Origin: Zoogloea ramigera
GTDB taxonomy: Bacteria; Pseudomonadota; Gammaproteobacteria; Burkholderiales; Rhodocyclaceae
DNA: 64,000 bases
NCBI RefSeq assembly: GCF_006539865.1
Contig: NZ_BJNV01000007.1
Span: 62,001 to 126,000 of the forward strand
Direction: 5' to 3'
Part shown: positions 1 through 9,765 of the stretch, piece by piece
Position numbering within the stretch: position 1 is the stretch's first letter
Layout: each line of letters begins with the position of its first letter
Made by a program: the position numbers and the translations under genes
The notes under the pieces: generated by a model
The model's database searches: none
What the model saw: only the letters and a program-made list of their open reading frames with translations
Told to the model about the DNA's origin: nothing

Positions 1-295
1 CGTCAAGCTGGTGCTGGTGGTGCCGGGCTCCGGCCTCGTCAAGCGTCAGGCCGAAGCCGAAGGCCTCGACAAGGTTTTCCTGGCCGCCGGTTTCGAGTGG
101 CGCGAGCCGGGCTGCTCGATGTGCCTGGCGATGAATGCCGACCGCCTCGAGCCGGGCGAGCGCTGCGCGTCCACCTCCAACCGCAACTTCGAAGGCCGTC
201 AGGGCGCCGGTGGGCGCACCCACTTGGTGAGCCCGGCGATGGCAGCCGCCGCGGCCGTCACCGGCCATTTTGCCGACGTTCGCACGCTGGCCTGA
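1..295 (+). CDS. leuC: 3-isopropylmalate dehydratase large subunit, C-terminal part (5' end outside window)
   Basis: LeuC is the large subunit of isopropylmalate isomerase, which converts 2-isopropylmalate to 3-isopropylmalate in leucine synthesis using a [4Fe-4S] cluster. Only the last ~97 residues are present; the frame is open from base 2 to the TGA at 293-295. The piece holds the GCSMC motif carrying two of the three cluster cysteines, then [14 protein letters not shown] and GGRTHLVSP, all characteristic of the LeuC/aconitase C-terminus. A small lipoprotein gene, leuD and leuB follow on the same strand, so this is the start of a leu operon. The identification is firm; the truncation is only the window edge. 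Confidence 0.97.
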   Translation, partial: VKLVLVVPGSGLVKRQAEAEGLDKVFLAAGFEWREPGCSMCLAMNADRLEPGERCASTSNRNFEGRQGAGGRTHLVSPAMAAAAAVTGHFADVRTLA

Positions 296-306
296 GGGTG
301 GCAACG

Positions 307-435
307 ATGCGTAAACTCGCAACCATCGCCGGCCTGTTGTTCGCCATGTCGCTGCTGAGCGCCTGCAACACCGTGCAGGGGCTCGGCAAGGATCTTGAAA
401 AGGGTGGCGAAGCCATCCAGAAGGTAGCCAAGTAA
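307..435 (+). CDS. Entericidin A/B-family small lipoprotein
   Basis: This 42-residue protein has a basic start (MRKL), a hydrophobic stretch and a lipobox LLSAC with Cys20 as the predicted lipidated residue. The mature part is about 23 residues and contains GLGKDLEKGGEAIQ, the hallmark of the entericidin/EcnAB family. In enterobacteria EcnA and EcnB form an antidote/toxin lipoprotein pair; most other members have no tested function. It starts 11 bases after the leuC stop, and its TAA is immediately followed by the leuD ATG, so it is embedded in the leucine operon. Only one copy is present, with no partner. The family call is confident; function is unknown. Confidence 0.88.
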   Translation: MRKLATIAGLLFAMSLLSACNTVQGLGKDLEKGGEAIQKVAK

Positions 436-1074
436 ATGAAGCCTTTCCAGAAACTCGACGGCCTCGTGGCGCCCATGGATCGCGCCAACGTGGATACCGA
501 CGCGATCATCCCGAAGCAGTTCCTCAAGTCGATCAAGCGTAGTGGCTTCGGCCCCAACCTGTTCGACGAGTGGCGCTACATGGACGTCGGCCAGCCCGGC
601 CAGGACAACTCCGGCCGCCCGCTCAACCCCGAGTTCGTGCTCAACCAGCCCCGCTACAAGGGCGCCGAGATCCTCCTCACCCGCGACAACTTCGGTTGCG
701 GCTCGTCCCGCGAGCACGCTCCGTGGGCCCTCGAGGATTTCGGTTTCCGCGTGCTCATCGGGCCGAGCTTTGCCGACATCTTCTTCAATAACTGCTTCAA
801 GAACGGCCTCCTGCCGATCAAGCTGGCGGCCGACGAGGTGGATGCCCTGTTCGCCCAATGCCACGGCAGCGAGGGCTATCGCCTCGCCGTCGATCTGCAG
901 GCCCGGACGATCACCCGCCCCGACGGCAAGGTGCTCGCTTTCGACGTGGACCCGTTCCGCCGCGAATGCCTGCTCAACGGCTGGGACGACATCGGCCTGA
1001 CCCTGCGTCACGCCGACAAGATCCGCGACTTCGAAGCGAAGCGCCGCATCGCTCAACCCTGGTTGTTTGCCTGA
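436..1074 (+). CDS. leuD: 3-isopropylmalate dehydratase small subunit
   Basis: LeuD is the small (swivel-domain) subunit that pairs with LeuC in isopropylmalate isomerase. At 212 residues it has the usual proteobacterial length. Visible landmarks are the N-terminal [19 protein letters not shown] segment and [20 protein letters not shown], the substrate-loop signature of this family. The ATG directly abuts the stop of the entericidin-like gene, which implies translation from the same message. leuB follows after 54 bases. Confidence 0.97.
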   Translation: MKPFQKLDGLVAPMDRANVDTDAIIPKQFLKSIKRSGFGPNLFDEWRYMDVGQPGQDNSGRPLNPEFVLNQPRYKGAEILLTRDNFGCGSSREHAPWALEDFGFRVLIGPSFADIFFNNCFKNGLLPIKLAADEVDALFAQCHGSEGYRLAVDLQARTITRPDGKVLAFDVDPFRRECLLNGWDDIGLTLRHADKIRDFEAKRRIAQPWLFA

Positions 1075-1128
1075 TAGCCTGGCGGCCCCGTGCCGCCGGC
1101 AAAACCAACGATAAAAACGGAAAACCAC

Positions 1129-2190
1129 ATGAAAATCTGCGTTCTGCCGGGTGACGGCATCGGCCCCGAAATCATCGACCAGACCCTCCGCGTCCTCGAG
1201 GCCATGCGTGGTGACGGCGTCAACTTCGAGGCCGAGTTTGCCCTGGTCGGCGGCGCTGCCGTCGACGCCACCGGCAAGCCCCTGCCCGAAGCCACCTCCA
1301 GGCTCGCCGACGAGGCCGACGCGCTGCTGCTGGGCGCCGTGGGTGGCCCGAAGTGGGACAGCTACCCCCGCGATCAACGCCCCGAGCTCGGCCTGCTGGG
1401 TATCCGCAAGCAGCTCCAGCTGTTCGCCAACCTGCGCCCGGCCATCCTCTACCCAGAGCTCGCCAACGCCTCGTCGCTGAAGCCCGAGATCGTCGCCGGC
1501 CTGGACATCCTGATCGTGCGCGAGCTCACCGGCGACATCTACTTCGGCCAGCCCCGCGGCATCCGTGAAGAGAACGGCGAGCGCGTGGGGTTCAACACGA
1601 TGATCTACTCCGAGTCCGAGATCCGCCGCATCGGCAAGGTGGCCTTCGAGGCTGCCCGCAAGCGCGGCAAGAAGCTGTGCTCCGTCGACAAGATGAACGT
1701 CCTCGAAACCACCCAGCTGTGGCGCGACGTGATGATCGAGCTCTCCGCCGACTACCCGGACGTCGAGCTCACCCACATGCTGGTCGATAACGCCGCGATG
1801 CAGCTCGTCCGCGCGCCCAAGCAGTTCGACGTGATGGTTACCGGCAACATGTTCGGCGACATTCTGTCCGACGAAGCCTCCATGCTCACTGGCTCCATCG
1901 GCATGCTGCCGTCGGCCTCCCTCAACGCCGAGGGCAAGGGCATGTACGAGCCGAGCCACGGCTCCGCCCCGGACATCGCCGGCAAGAACCTGGCCAACCC
2001 GCTGGCGACGATGCTGTCTGCGGCCATGATGCTGCGCTACAGCTTCAACCTGGAAGCCCAGGCCGCCCGCATCGAGAACGCCGTCAAGAAGGTGCTCGCC
2101 GCGGGTTACCGCACCGGCGACATCTACGAGCCGGGCACCCGCCGCGTGGGCACGAAGGAAATGGGCGACGCGGTCATCGCGGCACTGTGA
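1129..2190 (+). CDS. leuB: 3-isopropylmalate dehydrogenase
   Basis: LeuB oxidises and decarboxylates 3-isopropylmalate to 2-oxoisocaproate with NAD+, the third leucine-specific step. The 353-residue product begins [15 protein letters not shown], the family's standard N-terminus, so the ATG at 1129 is preferred over in-frame codons upstream from 1090. Catalytic landmarks include [14 protein letters not shown], the Lys/Asp segment [24 protein letters not shown], and [26 protein letters not shown] near the cofactor site. It sits between leuD and asd on the same strand. Confidence 0.97.
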   Translation: MKICVLPGDGIGPEIIDQTLRVLEAMRGDGVNFEAEFALVGGAAVDATGKPLPEATSRLADEADALLLGAVGGPKWDSYPRDQRPELGLLGIRKQLQLFANLRPAILYPELANASSLKPEIVAGLDILIVRELTGDIYFGQPRGIREENGERVGFNTMIYSESEIRRIGKVAFEAARKRGKKLCSVDKMNVLETTQLWRDVMIELSADYPDVELTHMLVDNAAMQLVRAPKQFDVMVTGNMFGDILSDEASMLTGSIGMLPSASLNAEGKGMYEPSHGSAPDIAGKNLANPLATMLSAAMMLRYSFNLEAQAARIENAVKKVLAAGYRTGDIYEPGTRRVGTKEMGDAVIAAL

Positions 2191-2228
2191 GCATCAATAA
2201 AACAATTCAAGTCTGATCGGGGATAACT

Positions 2229-3353
2229 ATGAAAAGAGTGGGTCTGGTTGGCTGGCGTGGCATGGTCGGTTCCGTGCTCATGCAGCGCATGCGTGAAGAG
2301 AACGATTTTGCACTGATCGAGCCGGTGTTCTTCACCACCTCGAACACGGGTGGCAAGGCGCCGAACTTCGGCAAGGAAGCCCCGGCGCTGAAAGACGCCA
2401 AGAGCATCGACGAGCTGAGGGCGATGGACATCATCATCACCTGCCAGGGCGGCGACTACACCAGCGAGGTTTACCCCAAGCTGCGCGCAGCCGGCTGGAA
2501 CGGCCACTGGATCGACGCGGCCTCGTCGCTGCGCATGGACCCGAAGGCGGTCATCATCCTTGATCCGGTCAACCTGAACGTGATCAAGGATTCCCTCGCC
2601 AAGGGCGGCCGCGACTGGATCGGTGGCAACTGCACCGTGTCGCTGATGCTGATGGCCCTCGGCGGCCTGTTCCAGCGCGATCTGGTGGAGTGGGCGACCT
2701 CCATGACCTACCAGGCCGCCTCCGGCGCCGGCGCCCAGAACATGCGCGAGTTGCTGTCCCAGATGGGCGAGCTCAACCGCTCTGTCAAGGAGCTCCTCGA
2801 CGACCCGGCTTCCGCCATCCTCGACATCGACCGCGAAGTGGCCGGCACGATGCGCGACGAGGCCTTCCCGTCGTCCAACTTCGGCGTGCCGCTGGCCGGC
2901 TCGCTGATCCCGTGGATCGACAAAGACCTCGGCAACGGCCAGTCCAAGGAAGAATGGAAGGGCGGCGTCGAGACCAACAAGATCCTCGGCCGCGGCGAGG
3001 GCTTCGGCTCCCCGGCGGTGCCCATCGACGGCCTCTGCGTGCGCATTGGTGCGATGCGCTGCCACAGCCAGGCGCTGACGCTCAAGCTTAAGAAGGACAT
3101 CCCCATCGACGAGATCGAGGCCATGCTGGCCAGCGCCAACGACTGGGTCAAGGTTGTCCCGAACCAGCGCGAAGCCTCGATGCGCGACCTCACCCCGACT
3201 GCCGTCACCGGCACCCTCACGGTCCCGGTCGGCCGCCTGCGCAAGCTGGCAATGGGCGGCGAGTACCTGTCCGCGTTCACCGTCGGCGACCAGCTGCTGT
3301 GGGGCGCCGCCGAGCCGCTGCGCCGGATGCTGCGTGTGCTGCTCGAAGCCTGA
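2229..3353 (+). CDS. asd: Aspartate-semialdehyde dehydrogenase
   Basis: Asd reduces aspartyl phosphate to aspartate semialdehyde, the branch-point intermediate for lysine/diaminopimelate, threonine and methionine. The 374-residue protein has the NADP-binding start [17 protein letters not shown], the nucleophile motif GGNCTVSLM, and the late [13 protein letters not shown] segment with the catalytic His; the long form matches gram-negative Asd. The preceding GGGGAT lies about 5 bases before the ATG. It follows leuB by 38 bases and is closed by a strong terminator, so it is probably the last gene of the leu-asd unit. Its product also feeds DapB, encoded at about 37.6 kb. Confidence 0.97.
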   Translation: MKRVGLVGWRGMVGSVLMQRMREENDFALIEPVFFTTSNTGGKAPNFGKEAPALKDAKSIDELRAMDIIITCQGGDYTSEVYPKLRAAGWNGHWIDAASSLRMDPKAVIILDPVNLNVIKDSLAKGGRDWIGGNCTVSLMLMALGGLFQRDLVEWATSMTYQAASGAGAQNMRELLSQMGELNRSVKELLDDPASAILDIDREVAGTMRDEAFPSSNFGVPLAGSLIPWIDKDLGNGQSKEEWKGGVETNKILGRGEGFGSPAVPIDGLCVRIGAMRCHSQALTLKLKKDIPIDEIEAMLASANDWVKVVPNQREASMRDLTPTAVTGTLTVPVGRLRKLAMGGEYLSAFTVGDQLLWGAAEPLRRMLRVLLEA

Positions 3354-3371
3354 GTCGGTCAGAACGGCTTG

Positions 3372-3404
3372 AAAAAGGCGGCTTCGGCCGCTTTTTTCTT
3401 TTTT
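3372..3404 (+). terminator. Rho-independent terminator after asd
   Basis: A GCGGC stem, TTCG loop and GCCGC arm are flanked by A5 and T6 tracts, with one G-U pair extending the stem. A second T6 run follows. The position 18 bases past the asd stop and before fimV separates the leu-asd unit from the next one. Confidence 0.85.
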
Positions 3405-3513
3405 GCGCAACATCTTCGTGCGTAGCTTGGGGAGTCTAATGACGGCTTGAACTTGCCTCACCATATCCATGATGTTATGTTCATCGATAACTCGATTTCG
3501 ATGATCAGCCTTC

Positions 3514-6498
3514 GTGCCTAAGAAACTTGTGAATAGCCGTCTAAAACGCACCCTGATCGCCGTTGCGGTCAGCGCCGTGTCCCTCAGTGCCAGCGCGGCA
3601 GGTCTGGGCCGTATCACGGTCCTGAGCGGCCTTGGCCAGCCTCTGCGTGCCGAGGTCGAAATTGCGGCGACACCGGAAGAGCTCCAGAACCTGACCGCCA
3701 GGCTCGCCTCCGCGGAAGCCTTCCGTCAGGCGGGAGTCGACTACTCCCCCTCGGTGAGCGGCCTGCGCATGGCCGTCGAGCGACGGGGCAACGGCGCAGT
3801 CGTCCGGGTGAGCAGCGACAGGCCGATCAACGAGCCCTTCGTCGACATGCTGGTCGAGCTCAACTGGTCGTCGGGGCGGTTGATCCGCGAGTACACCTTT
3901 CTCCTCGATCCGCCGGATACCGGTGTCGGCCGGGCGCCGGCCGTCGTCTCGAGCCCCGAATTCAGGTCTGCTCCCCGGGTTGCCGAACAGGCCCCCCGTC
4001 GTGCAGCCGCTCCGCGTGCGCCCCGCCAAGCCGCCGCCGCGGGTGGTGGTGCCGCTGCAGGCCGGACTTATCTGGTCCAGCCCGGCGATACCCTCAATCG
4101 CATCGCCCTCGAGACCCGTCCTGACGGCGTCTCCGTCGAGCAGATGTTGACAGCCCTGTTCCAGGGCAATCGCTCGGCCTTCGAGGCCGATAACGTCAAC
4201 CGCCTGCAGGCCGGCAAGATCCTCCGCATTCCCGATGCAGAAGGCGTTCGTCAGCTCGCCGGCGACGCGCCGCGTCAGCAGGTGCTGGCCCACTCCTCCG
4301 ACTTCGGCCGCTATCGCCAGAAGCTGGCCGAGCAGGCGGCCGCGGCTGCGCCCAAGGAGGCGCCGGTTCGTCAGAGCAGCGCAGGCAAGATCGGCGCCAA
4401 GGTCGAAGATCGGGCGCCCGCCGCTGCCGGCTCGAGCGATCAGCTGAAAGTCTCCAAGAGCGAAGAGGGTGCCCGTCCGGGCGCCGCCGGTGGCGAGAAG
4501 TCCGTCGCACGGCTGCAGGCCCTCGAGGAAGATCTCGTCTCCCGCGACAAGGCCTTGCGGGAGGCCAATGCGCGCCTCGCGGAGCTCGAGAAGAGCATCA
4601 AGGAGCTTCAGCGTCTCGTCGAGCTGAAGAGCCAGGGCATGGCCCAGATGCAGGCGGAGGCGCCTGCCCAGCCGGCACCTCAGCTCGCCCAGGCACCTCA
4701 GGCGGCGGTGGCGCCGGCAGCGGCGCCTGCGCCCGAAACGGTGCAGCCGCCTGCGCCTCCGCCCGCCCCCGAACCCGAAGCCCCCGCCCCGGCCCGGGAG
4801 CCCGAGCCGCCCGTCGAGTTGAAGCCGGCTCCGGTGCCCGAGACCAAGCCTGTGGTGCAGCCGGCCGCCCCCGAAGCCCAGCCCGCCGCCGCACCGTCCG
4901 AAGACATGTCGCTGCTGCTCGGTGGAGGCAGCATCCTCGCGCTTCTGCTCGGCTGGGGCGCCTACAAGTTTTACAAACGCCGCAACGGCCAGGGTGCGCC
5001 CACGACGACGCCGGCCTTGTCCGAATTCGGTGACAGCTCCAATTCGGTGTTCGGTGCCGCAGGTGGCCAGAGCGTCGATACCGGCAGCAGCAGCCAGATC
5101 CAGACCGACTTCAGCCAGTCGGGCCTGTCCTCCATCGATACCGATGAAGGGGTCGACCCGGTCGCTGAAGCGGATGTTTACATGGCTTATGGGCGCGATG
5201 CCCAGGCCGAAGAAATTCTCCTCGACGCCCTCAAGACCGATCCGGGCCGCACCGGGGTGCACCTGAAGCTGCTCGAGATCTACGCCCAGCGCAAGAACCT
5301 CAAGCAGTTCGAAACCTCTGCAACCGAGCTCTACTCGCTCACCGGCGGTAACGGCCAGGATTGGGAAAAGGCAGCTGCGCTCGGGCGTAAGGTCGATCCG
5401 GACAGCCCCTTGTACCGCATCCCGGCCCCGGGCGTCGCCGCAGGGCCGAGCGCCATGCCGGCAGCCGTGGCCTCCGCGGCGATGGGCAGCATGGAGCAGG
5501 GGCCGCGGACGATTTCGGCGGCCGCGCTTCCCGAGACCGGTTTCATTTCCGCGGGTGGTGGACGCCGGGTCAGCACAGAGCCCGACTTCATGTCGGGTGA
5601 TTCTGCGCTGCTCGGCGGTGACGATCCCCTCGAGTCGCCCTCGCAGCTCAAGGATACCTGGGCGCTCCCGGGTGAGCTCAACCAATACGCCAGCCTCGAA
5701 GACATCGACCGGGCCCACGACGCCCAGGTTGCCCCCGCCCCGAGTGCGCCGGTCCTCGATTTCGATCTTGACCTCAACGCCCCCAGTGACGACGGCAGCA
5801 GCGCGCGTACCGTCGCGTTGGGCGGCAACAGCCCGTCGGCGAGCAGCGGCCTCGATTTTGACCTGGGCTTCGACCAGCCCCATGCAACGCCGTCTTCGAT
5901 GGGTGCCACCTTGGTCGCGGGTGACGTCATGCCCCGGAGCCTGCAGGCAACCTCAACCCGTTCCCAGCAGATGTCGGACAACTTCGCGTTGCCCGACCCC
6001 AACGAGCTGGACTTCGAGGTCAGCTCCGAGTTCGGTGAGCGGCACGCCGATTCCCGTGAGCAGACCGTCGATGTGGATCTGACCGCGACACTGGCTGACG
6101 ACAGCCTCCGGGAGCGCGTGGGTTCAGCCACGGCCGATCTGGAACGCACGAGTTTCGACAGCAGCCTCCTCGATTTCGACTTCGAGCTCGATGAAAAGGC
6201 AGAGCCCAAGGTTCCGCCGCGTGCCTCGTTCGCCACCTCAAGCAACCTGAACGCGATCGACATGGAGCTCAGCCGCACCGTCGATACCGCAATCGAGCTG
6301 CCGGACGCGGGCCCTCCCACCGAGCCGCCCCTCGATCTGGATCTTCAGCAGGAGGTCGCGACCAAGCTGGAACTGGCCCGCGCCTATGAAGAAATGGGCG
6401 ACAAGGAAGGCGCGCGGGAACTGGTTGAAGAAGTTCTGCGGGAGGGCTCCGGCCGCCAGCAGAGCGAAGCCCGCTTGATTCTCGGCCGCCTGTCCTGA
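3514..6498 (+). CDS. fimV: FimV-family peptidoglycan-binding inner-membrane hub protein
   Basis: FimV-type proteins organise type IV pilus assembly, twitching and polar complexes. The 994-residue product has a signal peptide ending around SLSASAAG, the FimV N-terminal domain (GLGRITVLSGLGQPLRAEVEI), a LysM peptidoglycan-binding module at about 184-238, a coiled coil near 330-370, a long Pro/Ala-rich stretch, and one membrane segment near 464-485 followed by basic YKFYKRR. After it comes a very acidic cytoplasmic part with a TPR-like region near 545-620 and the conserved C-terminal FimV domain (LELARAYEEMGDKEGARELVEEVL). The start is GTG at 3514; a second GTG at 3529 is possible. Short LDFDL-like motifs recur in the acidic tail. 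Location beside truA and trpFBA is usual for betaproteobacteria. Confidence 0.93.
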   Translation: MPKKLVNSRLKRTLIAVAVSAVSLSASAAGLGRITVLSGLGQPLRAEVEIAATPEELQNLTARLASAEAFRQAGVDYSPSVSGLRMAVERRGNGAVVRVSSDRPINEPFVDMLVELNWSSGRLIREYTFLLDPPDTGVGRAPAVVSSPEFRSAPRVAEQAPRRAAAPRAPRQAAAAGGGAAAGRTYLVQPGDTLNRIALETRPDGVSVEQMLTALFQGNRSAFEADNVNRLQAGKILRIPDAEGVRQLAGDAPRQQVLAHSSDFGRYRQKLAEQAAAAAPKEAPVRQSSAGKIGAKVEDRAPAAAGSSDQLKVSKSEEGARPGAAGGEKSVARLQALEEDLVSRDKALREANARLAELEKSIKELQRLVELKSQGMAQMQAEAPAQPAPQLAQAPQAAVAPAAAPAPETVQPPAPPPAPEPEAPAPAREPEPPVELKPAPVPETKPVVQPAAPEAQPAAAPSEDMSLLLGGGSILALLLGWGAYKFYKRRNGQGAPTTTPALSEFGDSSNSVFGAAGGQSVDTGSSSQIQTDFSQSGLSSIDTDEGVDPVAEADVYMAYGRDAQAEEILLDALKTDPGRTGVHLKLLEIYAQRKNLKQFETSATELYSLTGGNGQDWEKAAALGRKVDPDSPLYRIPAPGVAAGPSAMPAAVASAAMGSMEQGPRTISAAALPETGFISAGGGRRVSTEPDFMSGDSALLGGDDPLESPSQLKDTWALPGELNQYASLEDIDRAHDAQVAPAPSAPVLDFDLDLNAPSDDGSSARTVALGGNSPSASSGLDFDLGFDQPHATPSSMGATLVAGDVMPRSLQATSTRSQQMSDNFALPDPNELDFEVSSEFGERHADSREQTVDVDLTATLADDSLRERVGSATADLERTSFDSSLLDFDFELDEKAEPKVPPRASFATSSNLNAIDMELSRTVDTAIELPDAGPPTEPPLDLDLQQEVATKLELARAYEEMGDKEGARELVEEVLREGSGRQQSEARLILGRLS

Positions 6499-6529
6499 TT
6501 ACGCGGAGCGATAACGAAGCTTCGAATTC

Positions 6530-7138
6530 GTGCTGAACAGCCTGCATCCGGCGACGCGTCTCGTCGGGTGGATAGCCTTGATCGTTTTCGTACAACTGGC
6601 CCGAGGCCCCCTCTTGTGGGGCTTCGGGCTTGTCGTTGTAACGCTGGGCCTTTCGTTTGCCCGGCAGCGGAGCCTGCGGCTGGTGCGGCGCGCCCGATTC
6701 CTGCTGATCGTTCTGGTCGTCCTGTTCGCCTTTTTTACACCTGGCGAGGCGCTGGTTTCGGCGCTCGGACAGGCTGGGCCGACGCGTGAGGGCCTGATGC
6801 TGGCGGCCAGCCATGGTGTTCGCCTGCTTTCGGTGCTCATCCTGGTCGCTCTTCTCCTTGAAACGACTGACGAAAGGACGCTGGTGTCCGGATTGATGAC
6901 TCTGGCCTCGCCGCTTGGCAAGTTCGGCTTTCCCGTGGAGCGTCTGGCGCTTCGCGTGCTGCTGGTGATGGCCTACGTGGAGCGGCCGCCGGAGGGCGGC
7001 TGGAGGGCGCTCCTCGACGGCCGTGCCGACACGCCCTCGGGGCCCGGTTTGCGGGTTCGTCGGCAGGCCCTGGCGGTGCCCGATCGGTTTTTGATCGGGG
7101 CCTTGCTGGTGCTGATTGTCTGGGGAGCGTTCCGGTGA
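6530..7138 (+). CDS. EcfT/CbiQ-like transmembrane protein (energy-coupling factor T-component family)
   Basis: This 202-residue integral membrane protein has hydrophobic segments near 10-40, 55-75, 90-110 and at the extreme C-terminus. The middle part (ETTDERTLVSGLMTLASPLGKFG, then PVERLALRVLLVMAYV) resembles the coupling region of EcfT/CbiQ proteins, which link ABC ATPases to vitamin- or metal-binding S components. No ATPase or S component is nearby, so it would be a solitary T component or a divergent homologue with another role. The start is a GTG at 6530 with a weak ribosome site. Its TGA overlaps the truA GTG by 4 bases, implying coupled translation. The family call is moderate; the substrate is unknown. 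Confidence 0.7.
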   Translation: MLNSLHPATRLVGWIALIVFVQLARGPLLWGFGLVVVTLGLSFARQRSLRLVRRARFLLIVLVVLFAFFTPGEALVSALGQAGPTREGLMLAASHGVRLLSVLILVALLLETTDERTLVSGLMTLASPLGKFGFPVERLALRVLLVMAYVERPPEGGWRALLDGRADTPSGPGLRVRRQALAVPDRFLIGALLVLIVWGAFR

Positions 7139-7929
7139 GGATCGCGATCGGCATCGAATACGCCGGGAACGCCTTTGAAGGCTGGCAGACCCAGCCCCAC
7201 GGACGCACCGTGCAGGACTTCCTCGAGCGGGCGCTGGCACAGATCGCCCAGGAGCCGGTCAAGCTCGTGTGCGCCGGGCGCACCGACACGGGGGTTCATG
7301 CCAGCATGCAGGTGGCCCATTTCGACACCGCGGCCCATCGGCCCCTCGAGGCCTGGGTGAGGGGCGTCAATAGCCATCTGCCGGCGAGCATCGGCGTGCT
7401 GTGGGCGGTGGAGGTGGATGAGAGCTTTCATGCCCGCTTCAGCGCCGAGGCGCGTCGCTATCGGTATGTGCTCCTCAACCGGCGGATTCGCCCCGGGCTT
7501 GCCGGTGGGCGGGTCGGGTGGACCCACGGCGATCTCGACGAGGAGGCGATGGCAGCGGCGGCGGCCTGCCTCGCGGGTGAGCACGATTTCACGTCTTTCC
7601 GCGCCGCCGAATGTCAGGCCAAGTCGCCGGTTCGACTGATGCACTCGGTGTCGGTCCAGCGACGGGGCGAGGTGGTCGTGTTCGACTTTCACGCCAACGC
7701 CTTTCTCCATCACATGATCCGCAACCTGGTGGGCTCGCTGGTGTTCGTGGGCAAGGGCCGCCGCCCGGTGGACTGGATGGCCGAGCTGCTGGCAGCGCGT
7801 AACCGCAGCCTCGCGGCGCCCACCTTCGCGCCGGATGGGCTCTACCTGTGTGGTGTCGACTATCCGCCCCAGTGGCCGCTGCCCGGTGGGGGGCGTATCA
7901 TCGCGCCTCCGCAACTCCTGCTGCCGTGA
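7135..7929 (+). CDS. truA: tRNA pseudouridine(38-40) synthase
   Basis: TruA isomerises uridines 38-40 in the tRNA anticodon stem-loop. The 264-residue protein starts MRIAIGIEYAGNAFEGWQ, and AGRTDTGVHA carries the catalytic Asp51; the second half has FHANAFLHHMIRNLVGSLVFVG, typical of the C-terminal TruA repeat. The GTG start lies inside a GTGA overlap with the upstream membrane-protein gene, and the stop overlaps the next GTG (trpF) in the same way. Length and motifs are standard. Confidence 0.96.
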   Translation: MRIAIGIEYAGNAFEGWQTQPHGRTVQDFLERALAQIAQEPVKLVCAGRTDTGVHASMQVAHFDTAAHRPLEAWVRGVNSHLPASIGVLWAVEVDESFHARFSAEARRYRYVLLNRRIRPGLAGGRVGWTHGDLDEEAMAAAAACLAGEHDFTSFRAAECQAKSPVRLMHSVSVQRRGEVVVFDFHANAFLHHMIRNLVGSLVFVGKGRRPVDWMAELLAARNRSLAAPTFAPDGLYLCGVDYPPQWPLPGGGRIIAPPQLLLP

Positions 7930-8561
7930 GCCCCGTGCTTCATCGTACCCGTATCAAGATCTGCGGCCTGACCCGCGAAGAGGACGTTCGCGCCGCCGTC
8001 GCGGCCGGTGCCGACGCGATCGGCTTCGTGTTCTATCCGCCGAGCCCGCGCTACGTGAGCTTCGAGCGTGCAGCGGAGCTGGCACGTCTCGTGCCGCCCT
8101 TCGTGAGCATCGTCGGATTGTTTGTGAACCCGGCGCCGGATTTCGTTCGGGAGGCGCTGGCCAAGGTACCGTTGCAGGTTCTGCAGTTTCATGGCGATGA
8201 GCAGGAAACCAACTGCGTTGGCTTCGGTCTGCCTTACATCAAGGCGGCGCGGATGCGCCCTGGCCTTGATCTGTTAAAATACGCAGCTTGTTTCCCGGGC
8301 GCCCAGGGTTTGCTGGTGGATGCCTTCGTCGAAGGTTACGGCGGCGGCGGTGAAACCTTCGACTGGTCGCTCATTCCCTCCAAACTGCCTTTGCCTCTGA
8401 TCCTTTCCGGTGGGCTCAATGCCGGGAACGTCGCCGAGGCGGTCCGGTGTGTTCAGCCCTGGGCCGTGGATGTGTCGAGTGGCGTGGAGGCCGCGAAGGG
8501 AATCAAGGATGCAGTCCGAATCATCGAATTTGTTGCCGGAGTTCAACATGCACATGGCTGA
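7926..8561 (+). CDS. trpF: Phosphoribosylanthranilate isomerase
   Basis: TrpF catalyses the Amadori rearrangement of phosphoribosylanthranilate, the third step from chorismate to tryptophan. The product of about 211 residues is a single TIM barrel with [13 protein letters not shown] (catalytic Cys) at the start, [19 protein letters not shown], and the phosphate-binding [12 protein letters not shown] and VDVSSGVE near the end. The start is taken as GTG 7926, within a 4-base overlap with truA; GTG 7935 is an in-frame alternative. Its 3' end overlaps trpB by 14 bases, so the trp genes are translated from one message. Confidence 0.95.
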   Translation: MSPVLHRTRIKICGLTREEDVRAAVAAGADAIGFVFYPPSPRYVSFERAAELARLVPPFVSIVGLFVNPAPDFVREALAKVPLQVLQFHGDEQETNCVGFGLPYIKAARMRPGLDLLKYAACFPGAQGLLVDAFVEGYGGGGETFDWSLIPSKLPLPLILSGGLNAGNVAEAVRCVQPWAVDVSSGVEAAKGIKDAVRIIEFVAGVQHAHG

Positions 8562-9759
8562 TGCCCCCTACGATCTACCCGATGCACGCGGTCACTTCGG
8601 CCCCTATGGCGGCATTTTCGTCGCAGAAACGCTGATCCCGGCCCTCACCGAATTGCGCCAGGCCTATGAAGAGGCCCAGCAGGATCCGGCTTTCGTCGCC
8701 GAGTTCAAGTACGAACTGAAGCACTACGTCGGTCGCCCCAGCCCCATCTACCACGCCAAGCGCTGGTCGGAGTTGCTCGGTGGCGCCCAGATTTACCTGA
8801 AGCGCGAAGATCTCAACCACACCGGCGCGCACAAGATCAACAATTGTATCGGCCAGGCCATGCTCGCCCGTCGGATGGGCAAGCCCCGCGTGATCGCCGA
8901 GACCGGCGCCGGCCAGCACGGCGTGGCAACGGCCACCGTGGCGGCCCGCTACGGCATGGAGTGCGTGGTTTACATGGGCTCCGAAGACGTCCGGCGCCAG
9001 GCGGCCAACGTCTATCGCATGAAGCTCCTCGGCGCCACCGTGGTGCCCGTCGAGAGCGGCTCGAAGACCCTCAAGGACGCCCTCAACGAGGCCATGCGCG
9101 ACTGGGTCACCAACATCGGCAACACCTTCTACATCATCGGCACCGTGGCCGGCCCCCATCCTTACCCGATGATGGTCCGCGACTTCCAGACCGTGATCGG
9201 CAAGGAGTGCATCGACCAGATGCCCGAGATGGCGGGGCGCCAGCCCGACTACGTGATCGCCTGTGTCGGTGGTGGTTCGAACGCGATGGGGATCTTCCAC
9301 CCTTACATCGAACACGCCGACGTGCGCCTCGTCGGTGTCGAGGCGGCCGGCAGCGGCATCGACACCGGCATGCACGCAGCCTCGCTGTCGGCCGGCCGGC
9401 CGGGGGTGCTACACGGCAACCGCACCTACCTGCTGCAGAACGAAGACGGCCAGATCATCGAAACCCACTCGATCTCGGCGGGCCTCGACTACCCCGGCGT
9501 CGGCCCCGAGCACGCCTGGCTGAAGGACATCGATCGCGCCCAGTACGTGGGCGTCACCGATGCCGAGGCGCTGCAGGGTTTCCACGATCTGTGCCGCTTC
9601 GAGGGCATCATCCCGGCCCTCGAGTCGTCCCACGCGCTGGCCTATGCCGCCAGGCTGGCCCCCACCTTGTCGAAGGACAAGGTGCTGCTGGTCAATCTTT
9701 CCGGCCGGGGCGACAAGGATATGCACACCGTTGCCGAGAAGTCCGGCATCCAGTTCTGA
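8548..9759 (+). CDS. trpB: Tryptophan synthase beta chain
   Basis: TrpB is the PLP-dependent subunit that condenses indole with serine. The 403-residue protein has the full family pattern: [15 protein letters not shown] at the start, [16 protein letters not shown] with Lys96 as the PLP lysine, [13 protein letters not shown], and [12 protein letters not shown] for the PLP phosphate. ATG 8548 is chosen because GGAG lies six bases upstream; ATG 8554 is also possible and an in-frame ATG exists at 8509. It overlaps trpF and is followed by a strong hairpin before trpA. Confidence 0.97.
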   Translation: MHMADAPYDLPDARGHFGPYGGIFVAETLIPALTELRQAYEEAQQDPAFVAEFKYELKHYVGRPSPIYHAKRWSELLGGAQIYLKREDLNHTGAHKINNCIGQAMLARRMGKPRVIAETGAGQHGVATATVAARYGMECVVYMGSEDVRRQAANVYRMKLLGATVVPVESGSKTLKDALNEAMRDWVTNIGNTFYIIGTVAGPHPYPMMVRDFQTVIGKECIDQMPEMAGRQPDYVIACVGGGSNAMGIFHPYIEHADVRLVGVEAAGSGIDTGMHAASLSAGRPGVLHGNRTYLLQNEDGQIIETHSISAGLDYPGVGPEHAWLKDIDRAQYVGVTDAEALQGFHDLCRFEGIIPALESSHALAYAARLAPTLSKDKVLLVNLSGRGDKDMHTVAEKSGIQF

Positions 9760-9765
9760 TCTTCA

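Noticed and set aside
199-1959. Long open frame antisense to leuD and leuB
   Set aside because: It is a GC-rich shadow: the opposite strand encodes well-conserved LeuD and LeuB, and the antisense product resembles no known family.
3541-5883. 780-codon antisense frame under fimV
   Set aside because: The amino-acid composition (Gly/Arg/Leu-rich) is that expected from antisense of high-GC codons; fimV has clear domains on the plus strand.
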